NCBI GenBank assembly: GCA_029866215.1
Contig: JARWZU010000022.1
Span: forward strand, 1-43,437
DNA from: Akkermansiaceae bacterium
GTDB taxonomy: Bacteria; Verrucomicrobiota; Verrucomicrobiia; Verrucomicrobiales; Akkermansiaceae
Direction: 5' to 3'
DNA: 43,437 nucleotides
Under the pieces are notes generated by a model, which had not been told where the DNA came from, searched no databases, and saw only the letters and a list, made by a program, of their open reading frames with translations. Numbering within the stretch: the first letter of the stretch is position 1; the number at the start of each line of letters is the position of its first letter. The position numbers were made by a program, and so were the translations under genes. Positions 19,272-29,246 of the stretch are shown here, in pieces.

Positions 19272-20386
19272 AAGTGACGTCTCTGCGGCCGTCTGATAGC
19301 CGTCGTCATGTCAAAAACAAAACTGCGACTTGGCAGGCCCGATGTGGCTGCCGTCATTGACGAGAAACACGCCGCCGAAAAGGACGGATGGCGCAAAACC
19401 CGACTCCTGGCCATCAAGCTCGCCGCCCGGGGTGATTACACTTCCGCAGAAGTCGCTGATCTTTGCGGTATTGCCCGCGGTCATCTCTTCCGCTGGTTGG
19501 CAGCCGTTAGGAAAGGAGGTCTCGAGGCATTGCTCACGCGTGACAAGCCCGGTCCCAAAGAGGGTTCACCACGGGGTGTCTCCCCTGCTCTCCTTGACGA
19601 ACTCAGGGCGAAGCTCGATGCCGGGGATTTCGTCACGGGAGTCCAGGCCCAGCGGTGGCTCGAAGAAAAGCACGGTATTTCGCGCCCCTACAAAACGGTT
19701 TGGCGTTGGTTAAAAAAAGCCGGAGGAGTCCTGTTGGTGCCGCGCCCCAGCCACTCCAAGAAAGATCCCGCGGCAGCCGAAGTGTTCCGGCAAGAACTCG
19801 CAGTCTATCTGGAAAACCTTAAAATCGCCAAGGGCAGCAGGGTGAAATTATGGATGATGGATGAGGCCCGGTTCGGCCTGCACACCGAGATACGGCGGCT
19901 TTGGGCCTGCAAGGGCAAACGTCCCGTGGTGACGCGCCAGATCAAATACGAATGGGACTACCTCTACGGCTCACTCGATGTAATCGGAGGCCAGGCTCAC
20001 TTCTGTCAGGTCCCGGCGGTCAACCAGGAATGGGACCACCGCTATCTGGAAGACCTTGCCCGAACCGACCCTGACGCGGTCCACGTCGTAATCCGCGACC
20101 AAGCAGGGTTCCACCTGCGCGACGGCGACGCGAGGTTACCCGATCGGATCCGCATCATCGACCTGCCTCCCTACAATCCTGAGCTCAATCCATGCGAACA
20201 GCTGTGGGACATCATCAAGGACGAGATCGGCAACCGGGTCTTCGAAACCGTTGAGGAATTGAGGGATGCGACGATCCCGGCCTTGAAGCGCTACTGGGAT
20301 GATGCCGCAGCGGTACTGCGGTTAGTAGGTCGAAGCTGGATGCTCGATCAAGTAAACGCTTCGAACAAACCAGTGGTGTCACATTA
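19270..20386 (+). mobile_element. IS630-family insertion sequence, apparently complete
   Basis: The element proper spans 19272-20384 (1,113 bp) and is flanked by a duplicated TA (19270-19271 and 20385-20386), the target typical of IS630/Tc1-mariner elements. Terminal inverted repeats are imperfect, 10 matches in 14: AAGTGACGTCTCTG at 19272-19285 and, read inward from the right, ATGTGACACCACTG at 20384-20371. It carries one transposase gene on the plus strand. It is inserted in a minus-strand PEP-CTERM gene. The exact borders are read by eye; a TA at 20390-20391 is the other possible right border but fits the repeat less well. Confidence 0.82.
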
Positions 20387-20387
20387 A
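19308..20387 (+). CDS. IS630-family transposase
   Basis: A DDE transposase of 359 aa. The N-terminal helix-turn-helix region covers about 30-75 (ADLCGIARGHLFRWLAAVRKGG) and a second winged-helix part about 90-140. The catalytic residues are D185 in WMMDEARFG, D264 in VVIRDQAGFH and E297 in PPYNPELNPCEQLW. The gene appears intact with no frameshift, so the element may be active. Its TAA stop uses the TA of the right-hand target duplication plus the next flanking A, so termination depends on what the element lands beside. Confidence 0.92.
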   Translation: MSKTKLRLGRPDVAAVIDEKHAAEKDGWRKTRLLAIKLAARGDYTSAEVADLCGIARGHLFRWLAAVRKGGLEALLTRDKPGPKEGSPRGVSPALLDELRAKLDAGDFVTGVQAQRWLEEKHGISRPYKTVWRWLKKAGGVLLVPRPSHSKKDPAAAEVFRQELAVYLENLKIAKGSRVKLWMMDEARFGLHTEIRRLWACKGKRPVVTRQIKYEWDYLYGSLDVIGGQAHFCQVPAVNQEWDHRYLEDLARTDPDAVHVVIRDQAGFHLRDGDARLPDRIRIIDLPPYNPELNPCEQLWDIIKDEIGNRVFETVEELRDATIPALKRYWDDAAAVLRLVGRSWMLDQVNASNKPVVSH

Positions 20388-21868
20388 TTTAGCGATTTGG
20401 TATGAATCACCGAAAAACTCCTCGATGAGGACCAAGCGAGGTCAGAATAATCAACCCCTGCTCCTGCCAGCATTCTGAGCGTCGCACCCGACGCAATCGC
20501 TAGATTGCCTCCTGTAACGTCGATCCCGTCGTAATCCGTTCCACGGAGGCCTAAGGAATTCCCCATAAACTCCCAATCCAACGATGACGAGGAACCGTAA
20601 CTGAGACCCGCCGAAAACGTCTGCAGGCCAGGGCTATTTCCCGCAGCATGAATGCCCGCAATCTCGGTGGAAACATTGACCATCCCCGAACCCTTCAAGG
20701 TCGCGCCCGATGAAACGCTGAGCTGACCATTGCCCGATAAGGATCCATTGATCGAAAGAGCTCCCTGAGCGACTTCGGTTGCACCGTTGTAACTTGCATT
20801 TCCAGATAGGAAAACCGTGCCGCTTCCGACCTTCCGAAGACCTCCCTCGCCGGTGATGTCACCCCCAAGCACACCGCCACCATCCAAAAGAGCATTGCTG
20901 CCGGAAGCCCCAAGCGAAACGGCGTTCGAAACGGTCGCAGCATTGCTCAAGGTCAATTTCACGCCATCTCCCGCTACTTCAAGTCGACCCGTGCTGCCCA
21001 GCGCACCACCATCGGCAATTTCGACCTCTCCATTGTTAACACTCACCTTGCCACGGAAATCGGCGGAAGCACCCGCGAGAGTCAACCTCCCAGAGCCAGT
21101 CTTGTTCAGCTCACCGCTTCCCGCGAGGCCACCCGAGAGACTCAAATTATTCGAAATTTCCGCCGTAACCCTCGATTCACCACTTCCATTCACCGCAAAT
21201 GATGCCTTCACCTCCCGATTCGTGGCGCCATCGACGTCGGACAACTTTCCACCCTCACCCAAATCCAAGGTGCCTGTTTCTGCAGCGGACCCAGACATCT
21301 GAACCGTCCAGCTATTCAAGCGGCTTGCACCGCCTTGGCGAACGTCTGCGACCATCAAACTCCACCTGTCACTCGCCAACCACGCACCATTCAAAGCCGC
21401 CAAGCCATGAGTCACGGAAGAAAAATCATAGGCAGAGGCAGTCGCGTATGGGTCGATTCCGGGTCTACCATCGGCTTTGTAGGTTCCCGAGCTTGACTCA
21501 ATCCCGAACACATTGCCCGCATCACCAGAGTCATCAAATTTTAGGTTTATTGAAGAAAGCGAACTTCCCCATGGAGTGGTCGCTGTCGCCCCTTCCCGGT
21601 TCAACAATACCGCGACGCGCTCATCCTCAGAAGCAGTTCCATGAGTAAGGGTCGCATACAAGTCGCCAAGGCGCATGACGTTGCCGGTAGCACTTGTGAG
21701 CACGAGATCAACGTTCACATCACTCACGGCCGAAAGCCCAGTGTTTGAAATCGTTCTCACGTCGACATACTGCCCACGATCTGGAATATCCGCGCCAACC
21801 GAGAAGGTCTTTTCAATACGAATCTGAGCCTGGGCCTGTCCGGCAGAAAGAGCCGCAGTCAAAAACAA
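20384..21868 (-). pseudogene. 5' part of PEP-CTERM / autotransporter-repeat protein gene, interrupted by IS630
   Basis: About 494 codons of a secreted beta-rich protein. Residues about 15-190 look like a proprotein-convertase P-like beta sandwich (FSVGADIPDRGQYVDV, LNSWTVQMSG). Then come autotransporter-associated beta-strand repeats (GSGELNKTGSGRLTLAG; GEGGLRKVGSGTVFLSGN; NGSLSGNGQLSVSSGATLKGSG). It stops at the IS630 junction, and the sorting tail lies beyond the element at 19052-19271. The 5' end is also odd: the frame reads KKLSW-LFLTAALSAGQAQA, a plausible signal peptide, but no ATG precedes it, only a TTG at 21868. Two in-frame stops lie just upstream, next to a run of seven A. The gene is most likely dead. 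Confidence 0.82.
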
Positions 21869-21936
21869 CCATGAGAGCTTTTTTTATTAAATCGTTGGGG
21901 TGAGTGATTGAATCATCGATCGCCTAAATTCTACCA

Positions 21937-24900
21937 TCAGCGCTTCGCTCTGAAGAACTGATGGGCGTTCCAAGCTGCCGCCTCGTCTCCCGCACGGCTG
22001 AAGTTGACCGAGAAAGAGCCGGTTGCACCGGTCGAAACCGAACCCGCAGCAACCCACGTGGTGAGATCCGTTGAGTACTCGATCTGATAGGTCTGGCCCG
22101 GGACACCGATGAAGTCATGAGAAACTCGGGTCGTGGTTCCATCGAAAGCTGCCGTCCCCTTTTTGACGAGTTGCAAGGTGATCGGCGGCAGGCTTGCCTC
22201 GGCAGTCAAGGTGACCGTGCCGTTGGCGGAGTTAGTTCCATCACTAACCGCATAGGTGAAGGTGTCAGATGCTCCGCTGGAAGGGGTAAAGAAAATCCAA
22301 CCTGCATCTGCCCCGGTCCCCAGCACCACCGAATTTCCGGCACCAGCGGTCACCCCAGTAATCGTCAACCCTGAAGCGCTGACTGCCCCGAGGCTGGTGA
22401 TCCTTGAATCATTCGCGAGCAACTCTGAAACCCGGATACTGATCGCCGAATGATCCGCAGGCTTGGTGAGGCTATCATCTCCTGCGATCACCCCGGCGAT
22501 GAAATAACTATTTTCCGCACTTCCGGTGTAGTTTGAATCGGTGGAGGTCGCCGTCACCTTGTAAAGTCCCGGGGCAGTAGGTGCTGTGGACGATGTCGAA
22601 TAGGTCGTTCCATCGCGTCCGACGTAGCTGTAGGAGAATCCAGAAACGCCGTTAGAGACCGTCACCACCCCACCCGAGAACGTGAGAGATGGCAGGCTCG
22701 CGGCACTCACGGTGACATCCACAGTCGTGGATACGGTATTGTAATTGGTAGAATCCGTCGGAGTAAAGGTCACCTCTTGACTTGCAGTCCCAACACTGGG
22801 TGAAGTGTTCGGCGTGGTGAAGGTGAAATCGCCGCTCACGCTGGCTGTTACACCGCTCAAGGTAGAATCCGCTAAGGTCTGACCATAGGTGATTCCTGTC
22901 GCTGCAAGCGTACCAGAGAGCGTCGGCGTAAGTTTGGAAATTGAGCTTGAAACCGTCGCCACGTTGACTGACGTCGCACTAGGGGATGAAAGTACCACAT
23001 TACCCGACTTGGTGCCTGCGGACGCGCTTGCGGACAACCTCACCGACAAGGTGCCATTGGCAAATCCAGAGGTTTGAGCAAATGTCGCGGTAGCACCATA
23101 GCCTCCCCCACTCGACACCTCGAACCCCGAGGGAGCCGTCGCAGTGATATTTCCCGTCAGACTTCCGCCCGTTACAACGACCGTCGTGGCGGAGGGATCC
23201 GATGCCGTGCCATAGCTCGTACTCAGCGCCGAGAGGCTACCATAAGTTGTGATCGCTGGCACGAGTGGGGTCGTTCCCGTTAGAGCGAGATCATCCAATC
23301 GGAACTGAGGAGAACCAGTATTCGTCCAGCGAAGCCGCAGATTTGACGCGCCAGACGCACCTGATGGAAGACTCACCGAGATAAGGCGCCAAACTGCGCC
23401 TGTAGCCTGTGTGGGTATCGATACCACCTGATAGCTCGATCCGTCCGTGCTGTATTCCAATTTCAACTCTGACATGGTTGAAGCCGTAGTATTCTTAAAT
23501 GCGCCAAAGGACAGCGTCAGATCCGTGTAGCCAACCGTGGAAGCACCCGCGATCTGAAAAGTGACGTTTCCGTTTCCAGTCAAAAAAACATTACCTCCCG
23601 CTGAGGCACCGGAATAAGTCAAAGACGCCGAGGAATTGCGGGTATCACCAGTTCCCGTAAAGGTCAGGTTCGAACTACTCCAACCCGTGTAGGTTCCAAT
23701 CGGCGTCGTTGAGGAAGCAGCACCCACATTCTCCGTGAACAGGGTGGTAATCGTCCCTCCCGCCGCAGCCACGCTCAGCGCCTGACTTGCGCTCGAAGCG
23801 TTCCAATTTGCACTGGCCGCGACGCTGGCAGTGATGGTCGTGACACCCGGGGCGACGAGACTGATGCTTCCCGTGGTCGAGTTCACCGCCGCGACATTCG
23901 GATTCGAGCTCGTGTAAGTCAGGTTCCCGAGCGTGCTGGTGGCACCCGCTAGGAACGCGGCATCCCCCACCTTCTTCCCAGAAGGAAGCGCATTGAAGGT
24001 GATTACAGGAGTACCCATGTCAATTGTACCCGTCAGGCCGGTCGGTGCGGTAAAGTCGTAGTTGCCTGAATCCGAACCCGTGATCCCCATGGAGGTGCTC
24101 ACCTCAATGGAGGATCCCACATTTGCGCTGGCAAACGTGCCGGTAGTTCCACCCGTCAGTGTCACCACGTCTGGTGAAATCACCCCGCTCAACTGAGCAC
24201 CCGTGATCGTTGCCACCGTGCTTCCATCGTATAGCTTCGTCGTCACCGTAGCACCCGTCACGGACAATGAGGCAGCACTGATGTTAGCGGTCAGCGATGA
24301 TGGCTGCGTCAGTGTATAGTTTGTGCTTGGTGCGGTGTAGTCAGACACCGTCACCGGCTTGCCATTCGCTTTTGCCGCCGTGGTGAAGCTGGCCACTCCC
24401 GTTCCGGTCACAGTGAAAGTTTCATCGTTGGCCAATCCAACGTAATAGGGGTCACCGGTGATGCTGGCCGAAAGGCCGCGGTCATAGACCTTGTTGGCAA
24501 TGCCGATTCCCGCGATGGTCAGCGCTTTGGCCGACACCCCATTGCCGCTGGTCGCGGTCGCGACATTGACTGGATCGGCTCCGCCACCCGAAACCGTTAG
24601 GTTCTGCGAGTTATAAGTGCCAGTGACCGCTGCATTAGCGGCGATGCGGGCATAAACGGTGGATTCCGCAACAATCCCGCTGCTGATGGTAAAATCCAAT
24701 GAACCAAAGTAATCGACGCCATTCTTGGAAAGTTCGAATCCTGTCGGAGCGCTCACCGTCAGACTTCCGGCGCTCAGGGTGACTCCGGATACCGTGAAGG
24801 TTTCCGAGGTTGATGGAGTTCCATAGGTGGTGGTCTTTGCTGCCAAGCTCGCTTTGGAGACCGTGATGGTTGGCACAGTTGGGGCCACAGGCGCAGCCTG

Positions 24901-27900
24901 CGTGGTGCTGGTCGGGGTGCCACTTCCAGCAGAATTTACCGCACGAAGCTGGATGTCGTAGGTCGTTCCGTTGCTTAAGCCAGAGATGACCAGTGGGCTA
25001 CTGGTGTTAGCTGGAGAGCGGGCTGTCCAGCTCGTCCCACCATCGGTCGAGAATTCATAATTCATGACCACTGCACCACCGTTCGAGCTTGGTTCCGTGA
25101 AAGCAACGCTCAACTGCCCATTCCCCGCAGTGATCGAACCGATCACTGGAGCCACCGGCACAACGGCCGAAATACTTGCCGACAAGCTAGGTTGCGTGAG
25201 CGAATAATTCGTCGAAGGAACCCCATAACTGCCAGAGCGCAAAAGCGTTTTATTTGCCCCCACCACAGCGTCAGAAAAGGCCCACGTCACGTCACCCGTC
25301 ACGGCAAAACTTTCGCCGTTCGCGAGCCCAGAGTAGGTGGGAGTGCCAGTCACCGCGACATTCGTCGTGTTGTCCCAGTCCTTGTTTGAAGCGGTCAGGC
25401 CGGCGATCGTCAAAGCTTTGGCCGATACCGTACTTGAGGTGGTGGCCACATTCACCGAGTTGGCACCGCTAGAGGAAAGCACAATATTTCCGCTGTAGGG
25501 CGAACCCGCGACAGTAGCGGTTGCAGAGAGCCGGATGTAGACGGGTGTCGAGGCGATCGTACCAGAAGCGCCGACCACTAGGGGAGATCCGTTTGTTCCA
25601 ACCGTCGAAGTGAAGTTAGAAGTGGTTGCTAACTCGTAGCCAGCAGGCGGGGTCAACGTGACCTCATCGGCCATGCTCAAGCCGGAGACTGAGAAGTTTC
25701 CTGGGGTTGCCGTAGCCGTTCCGTAAGTGGTCGAGAGTGCCGCCAATGACCCAGTGGTTGAGATCGTTGGATTCGTCGTAACGATCCCTTGAACGCTGAT
25801 GTCAGCCGCAGTGCTAGCAGATCCGTCATAGAGCGCGAATGTTCCAGAAGTCGCTGTATTGCTATAACCAAGCAAACGTAGGGTGATGGTCTTGGATGAA
25901 TCAACACTCTGCAGGTCGGTGACCGCTGACAAATCGACTTCTGGGGCATCATTCACTCCATTAACTGTCCAAGCCATCTCGCTTCCAACATTGGTGTAGT
26001 TCCCGCCAATGCTGAACTGCCACTGACCTTTCTTAGGACCTGCCGTACTGGAGTAGATTTTTGCTGCGGGAATCTTGGAGAGCGAAACCTTGTACCCCGC
26101 ATTCGCCTTAATCGCGAAAGAGAGATGCGTCCCCGAGCTGATTGCAGCCGTGGCATTTGCGGTGATCGCTCCCATGTAGCCACCCCATTCTCTGGCGAAG
26201 GTGGAACCAGTGAAGGTGATCCCGCTACCTCGCGTGAATCCAGTTACGGTGAGATTGCCTGCGGTGGTCGGAGTCGGACAGTTCGCTGCCGTCATCGTGG
26301 TCGCGGAAACATCCCAAGCCGCAAGACTCTGATTGACCGTGAGTGTTTGAGTGGCACTCGATGCGGCGCTGTAATTGGTATTGCCCGCTTGGCTGACGGT
26401 GATCGTGGTTAGCCCACCACTTAGTACCGTTACCAAGCCGGTGCTTGGATCAACACTCGCGACCGACGGTACCGAGCTACTGTAGCTCAAGGCCAATCCC
26501 GAACTGGCAGTCCCGCCAACCGAGTAGCTCAAATCGCCAACGAGCTTGGTGACCGCAGCCGTCACCCCAGAAATGCTTTGGCTCGCCTGAGTGATGTCAG
26601 CGGAGAGATTGCTCGGCTGGACTATGGTGTAGTTGCTCGCATCCGCACCTCCCAAAGTCAGCGCAGCGGTCACCGTTTTTCCAGTACCTACGGTGGCGGT
26701 GTCAAAAGTTCCGGTGCTGGTGGCGATCGTGACATCATCTGCACCTTGCTTGCCCACCAATACGGCCCCGGTGATGGTTGCGGTCACATTCCCGCTGTAT
26801 GCTTTCGTTTGAGCTGTGGCACCTGTCACCGTCAATTCACGGGTAGTGATGTTGGCCGTAAGCGAGGGCTGCGTGACCGTGTAGTCAGAAGATGGCGCGC
26901 TAAATGAGCCCGTGCGACTCAGAACCTTGACATTACCAACACCCTTGTCCGCAAACGCCCAGGTCACGACATCGGAGGGGGTGAAGCTGTCGCTGTTGGC
27001 GAGGCGAGAATACGTTGCATTTCCCGTCACTGAGACCGTCAAGCCCGCATCGTACATCTTAGGACTCGCCGTTAGACCCGTGATCGTTAGCTCCTTGGCG
27101 GTCACAGTATTTCCACTTGAGATAGTTGTTACATTGCTCTGAGTTGCACCGCCACCGGTCACGGTGAAATTCACCGAGTTGTAGCTCCCCGTCACGGATG
27201 CCGTCGCTTTCAAACGTGCGTAGACCGTCGTGCTACTAACGCTTCCCGAGCTTGCGGTCAGCACCACACTGCCGCCAAAGGACCCACCCGAAGTGGTCGC
27301 AATTTCCACACCGGTGGGAGCGGTAACGGTGAGATCACCCGTGAGTGCCGCACCCGAAACCGTGAAGCTCCGCTCGGCAGAAACCGTTCCGTAGGTCGTC
27401 GCAAGCGCGCCTGAGATCCCGGACACCGTGATCGTCGGCGAGGAGGGAGCTTCTGGCGTTCCGCTCACTCCGTTGCTCGTGCTGCCATCGCCCGCGCTGT
27501 TGACCGCCTTGAGGGTGACGGTGTATTCCACGCCGTTGCTCAACCCGCTAATGACCAAAGGCGAGCTGGTGGTTCCTGCTGAAACATAGGCCCCTCCATC
27601 GAGCGAGTACTTGTAGTCGCTGATCGATGCACCTCCACTTGAGGTTGGAGCCGTGAAGGCCACGCTCAACTGCCCATCTCCCGAAGTGATGCCCGTGATG
27701 GTAGGTGCCGAAGGAGCCACTGCCGTGACGGTGAGGGTTCCGTTGGCTGCACTGAAGGAATAGTTGGTTGCTGTCAGACTGGTGGTGACTGGGGTAATCG
27801 TCGCCACGTTCGCACCAACACTCGTGGAGGTTGTGTAGGTGGTTGTGTAAGATGCGCTCCCACCGATCACGCTTGCTGGGTCACTATTCACAAATCCAGT

Positions 27901-28899
27901 CGGAGTGTAGCTACCAGCTCCGGTAACAGTGTCTACAGCAGTTCCATAATAAATGGTCTGTGCATCTGCGGTGATTACTAACGACTTTTTACTTACTGTA
28001 CTCGAAGCGGTAGCCACGTTCTTGCTAGTCGCCCCACCACCGGAAACCACGATGTCACCTGAATAAGGTGAACTGCCTACCGTAGCCGTTGCTGCCAAGC
28101 GCAGATAAATCGGGGTAGAGCTTATTGTCGCTGAAGTTCCCAAACTAAGACCTGCTGCACTGGTTCCAATCGTAGAAGAAAAATTAGAAGTGGTTGCAAC
28201 CTCAAAGCCAGTAGGAGGTGTAACAATCACGTCTGCAGTACCGTTAAGATTTGATCCAGAAACAGTAAATGTCGTATTAGAGGAAGCCGTCCCGTAGGTG
28301 GTGCTTAATGCAGCGGGCGTCCCGCTAACGACTATCGTTGGAGTTACGGCACCATCGGTTATAGCAACATCATCAACATACATCGTGCCTGCTGTACGAT
28401 AGAACCTCACATATCTAATCGCAGCATTATTAACAGAAAATGAGTATTGGGTAAAGGTAGTGCCCGGAGCCGCAGTACTCCCTGTTTGAGTAAAATTTGT
28501 ACCATCGGACGAAATTTGCACCTGAAGCCCACCCGTACCACTAGACACAGCAGCCCAAATCGTAATCGTACCTACCCCATCGGCAAGAATCGGCGAAGTA
28601 ACTTGAGCTCCTGTGGCACTCTTTAGCTGACATGAGTAAGTACCTGATTTTCTAGTAGTACCCCTGATCACTGAATTTGCTGCGCCCGTCCAGGTTCCTG
28701 ATGTCAAAGAATAAGAAGTGGTACCCCCGTAAGCTGTGGGAAGACCCGATTCAAAACCCTCAGTGATCGCCCCCCACCCCGTCGTCGCCGAGCCGATGAA
28801 TCCGGCGGCCACCGCCATCACCATCGCTGACTTGCGAAGCACCTTCGTCGATCCATCAACGATTGCCTTGCAATGTGCCATCAGTCCTAAGCCCTTCAT
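21937..28899 (-). CDS. giant secreted multi-domain adhesin-like protein (MBG/YDG, FN3, Ig-like modules)
   Basis: An exported protein of about 2,320 residues, numbered here from the longest open start at 28986 (2,349 aa). The signal peptide is near 50-73 (KSAMVMAVAAGFIGSATTGWGA). A jelly-roll-like domain (about 74-212, ending VDDVAITDG) is followed by repeated modules. Five begin with a [AL]xTTYGT/TSYGT motif. Five are YDG-like, beginning LTI/V-x-GxTAxxKxYD. MBG-like TIYYGT modules are also present, plus two fibronectin III domains (PSAPTITGITSGDGQLSVAF; APVIGSITAGNGQLSVAF) and BIG2-like segments. A second sandwich domain lies near the middle-to-C-terminal part. The last about 80 residues (GVPGQTYQIEYSTDLTTW to QFFRAKR) form a tail common in Verrucomicrobia. 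No PEP-CTERM helix is present. Met at 28899 or 28881 is preferred over 28986. Role inferred: surface adhesion or matrix. Confidence 0.82.
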   Translation of the reverse strand: MKGLGLMAHCKAIVDGSTKVLRKSAMVMAVAAGFIGSATTGWGAITEGFESGLPTAYGGTTSYSLTSGTWTGAANSVIRGTTRKSGTYSCQLKSATGAQVTSPILADGVGTITIWAAVSSGTGGLQVQISSDGTNFTQTGSTAAPGTTFTQYSFSVNNAAIRYVRFYRTAGTMYVDDVAITDGAVTPTIVVSGTPAALSTTYGTASSNTTFTVSGSNLNGTADVIVTPPTGFEVATTSNFSSTIGTSAAGLSLGTSATISSTPIYLRLAATATVGSSPYSGDIVVSGGGATSKNVATASSTVSKKSLVITADAQTIYYGTAVDTVTGAGSYTPTGFVNSDPASVIGGSASYTTTYTTSTSVGANVATITPVTTSLTATNYSFSAANGTLTVTAVAPSAPTITGITSGDGQLSVAFTAPTSSGGASISDYKYSLDGGAYVSAGTTSSPLVISGLSNGVEYTVTLKAVNSAGDGSTSNGVSGTPEAPSSPTITVSGISGALATTYGTVSAERSFTVSGAALTGDLTVTAPTGVEIATTSGGSFGGSVVLTASSGSVSSTTVYARLKATASVTGSYNSVNFTVTGGGATQSNVTTISSGNTVTAKELTITGLTASPKMYDAGLTVSVTGNATYSRLANSDSFTPSDVVTWAFADKGVGNVKVLSRTGSFSAPSSDYTVTQPSLTANITTRELTVTGATAQTKAYSGNVTATITGAVLVGKQGADDVTIATSTGTFDTATVGTGKTVTAALTLGGADASNYTIVQPSNLSADITQASQSISGVTAAVTKLVGDLSYSVGGTASSGLALSYSSSVPSVASVDPSTGLVTVLSGGLTTITVSQAGNTNYSAASSATQTLTVNQSLAAWDVSATTMTAANCPTPTTAGNLTVTGFTRGSGITFTGSTFAREWGGYMGAITANATAAISSGTHLSFAIKANAGYKVSLSKIPAAKIYSSTAGPKKGQWQFSIGGNYTNVGSEMAWTVNGVNDAPEVDLSAVTDLQSVDSSKTITLRLLGYSNTATSGTFALYDGSASTAADISVQGIVTTNPTISTTGSLAALSTTYGTATATPGNFSVSGLSMADEVTLTPPAGYELATTSNFTSTVGTNGSPLVVGASGTIASTPVYIRLSATATVAGSPYSGNIVLSSSGANSVNVATTSSTVSAKALTIAGLTASNKDWDNTTNVAVTGTPTYSGLANGESFAVTGDVTWAFSDAVVGANKTLLRSGSYGVPSTNYSLTQPSLSASISAVVPVAPVIGSITAGNGQLSVAFTEPSSNGGAVVMNYEFSTDGGTSWTARSPANTSSPLVISGLSNGTTYDIQLRAVNSAGSGTPTSTTQAAPVAPTVPTITVSKASLAAKTTTYGTPSTSETFTVSGVTLSAGSLTVSAPTGFELSKNGVDYFGSLDFTISSGIVAESTVYARIAANAAVTGTYNSQNLTVSGGGADPVNVATATSGNGVSAKALTIAGIGIANKVYDRGLSASITGDPYYVGLANDETFTVTGTGVASFTTAAKANGKPVTVSDYTAPSTNYTLTQPSSLTANISAASLSVTGATVTTKLYDGSTVATITGAQLSGVISPDVVTLTGGTTGTFASANVGSSIEVSTSMGITGSDSGNYDFTAPTGLTGTIDMGTPVITFNALPSGKKVGDAAFLAGATSTLGNLTYTSSNPNVAAVNSTTGSISLVAPGVTTITASVAASANWNASSASQALSVAAAGGTITTLFTENVGAASSTTPIGTYTGWSSSNLTFTGTGDTRNSSASLTYSGASAGGNVFLTGNGNVTFQIAGASTVGYTDLTLSFGAFKNTTASTMSELKLEYSTDGSSYQVVSIPTQATGAVWRLISVSLPSGASGASNLRLRWTNTGSPQFRLDDLALTGTTPLVPAITTYGSLSALSTSYGTASDPSATTVVVTGGSLTGNITATAPSGFEVSSGGGYGATATFAQTSGFANGTLSVRLSASASAGTKSGNVVLSSPSATSVNVATVSSSISKLTPTLSGTLAATGITYGQTLADSTLSGVTASVSGDFTFTTPNTSPSVGTASQEVTFTPTDSTNYNTVSTTVDVTVSAASLPSLTFSGGVVTVSNGVSGFSYSYVGRDGTTYSTSSTAPTAPGLYKVTATSTDSNYTGSAENSYFIAGVIAGDDSLTKPADHSAISIRVSELLANDSRITSLGAVSASGLTITGVTAGAGNSVVLGTGADAGWIFFTPSSGASDTFTYAVSDGTNSANGTVTLTAEASLPPITLQLVKKGTAAFDGTTTRVSHDFIGVPGQTYQIEYSTDLTTWVAAGSVSTGATGSFSVNFSRAGDEAAAWNAHQFFRAKR

Positions 28900-28986
28900 T
28901 GGCCCATCGGTGATAGGTTGATTGACTTCCGTGGTGGTGGGGCAAGGTAGGATAGGTCTCATTGAATTAGGTTTCGTTAGTCTCAA

Positions 28987-29246
28987 CTCCTCAGGAACAG
29001 CTTTAGCAAACGACGCCAGCCAGATGGCCGCAATTTTGCGATTGTTACGAAATCGTCATTATCAAAGGGCTAATCGGAACTCTGCGGCGCGCTGTCAGCA
29101 TTAGGTCAGCAAAGCTCAGACCAACTTCAAGTACACGGTCCGAAGGGCGACCGATGCTAGGAAAGATCACTAATTCACTAACTCTCAGAGAGTCAGCTAA
29201 TGATTAGCCCTCGCAATTCTAGCGATTTCTCCTAAAATCGGTCAGC
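28987..29246. other. intergenic region with two small hairpins
   Basis: No gene is seen. It separates the start of the giant gene from the end of the CNNM-type gene. An inverted repeat CGATTT-6 nt-AAATCG (about 29221-29240) lies right after the stop of the CNNM-type gene and could help end its transcript. ACTCTCAGAGAGT near 29180 is a short palindromic hairpin. Neither has a T-tract. Confidence 0.35.

Noticed and set aside
19052-19417. Complete small PEP-CTERM protein starting inside the IS630 element
   Set aside because: Its first part is transposon end sequence read in reverse; only the portion beyond 19271 belongs to the PEP-CTERM protein.
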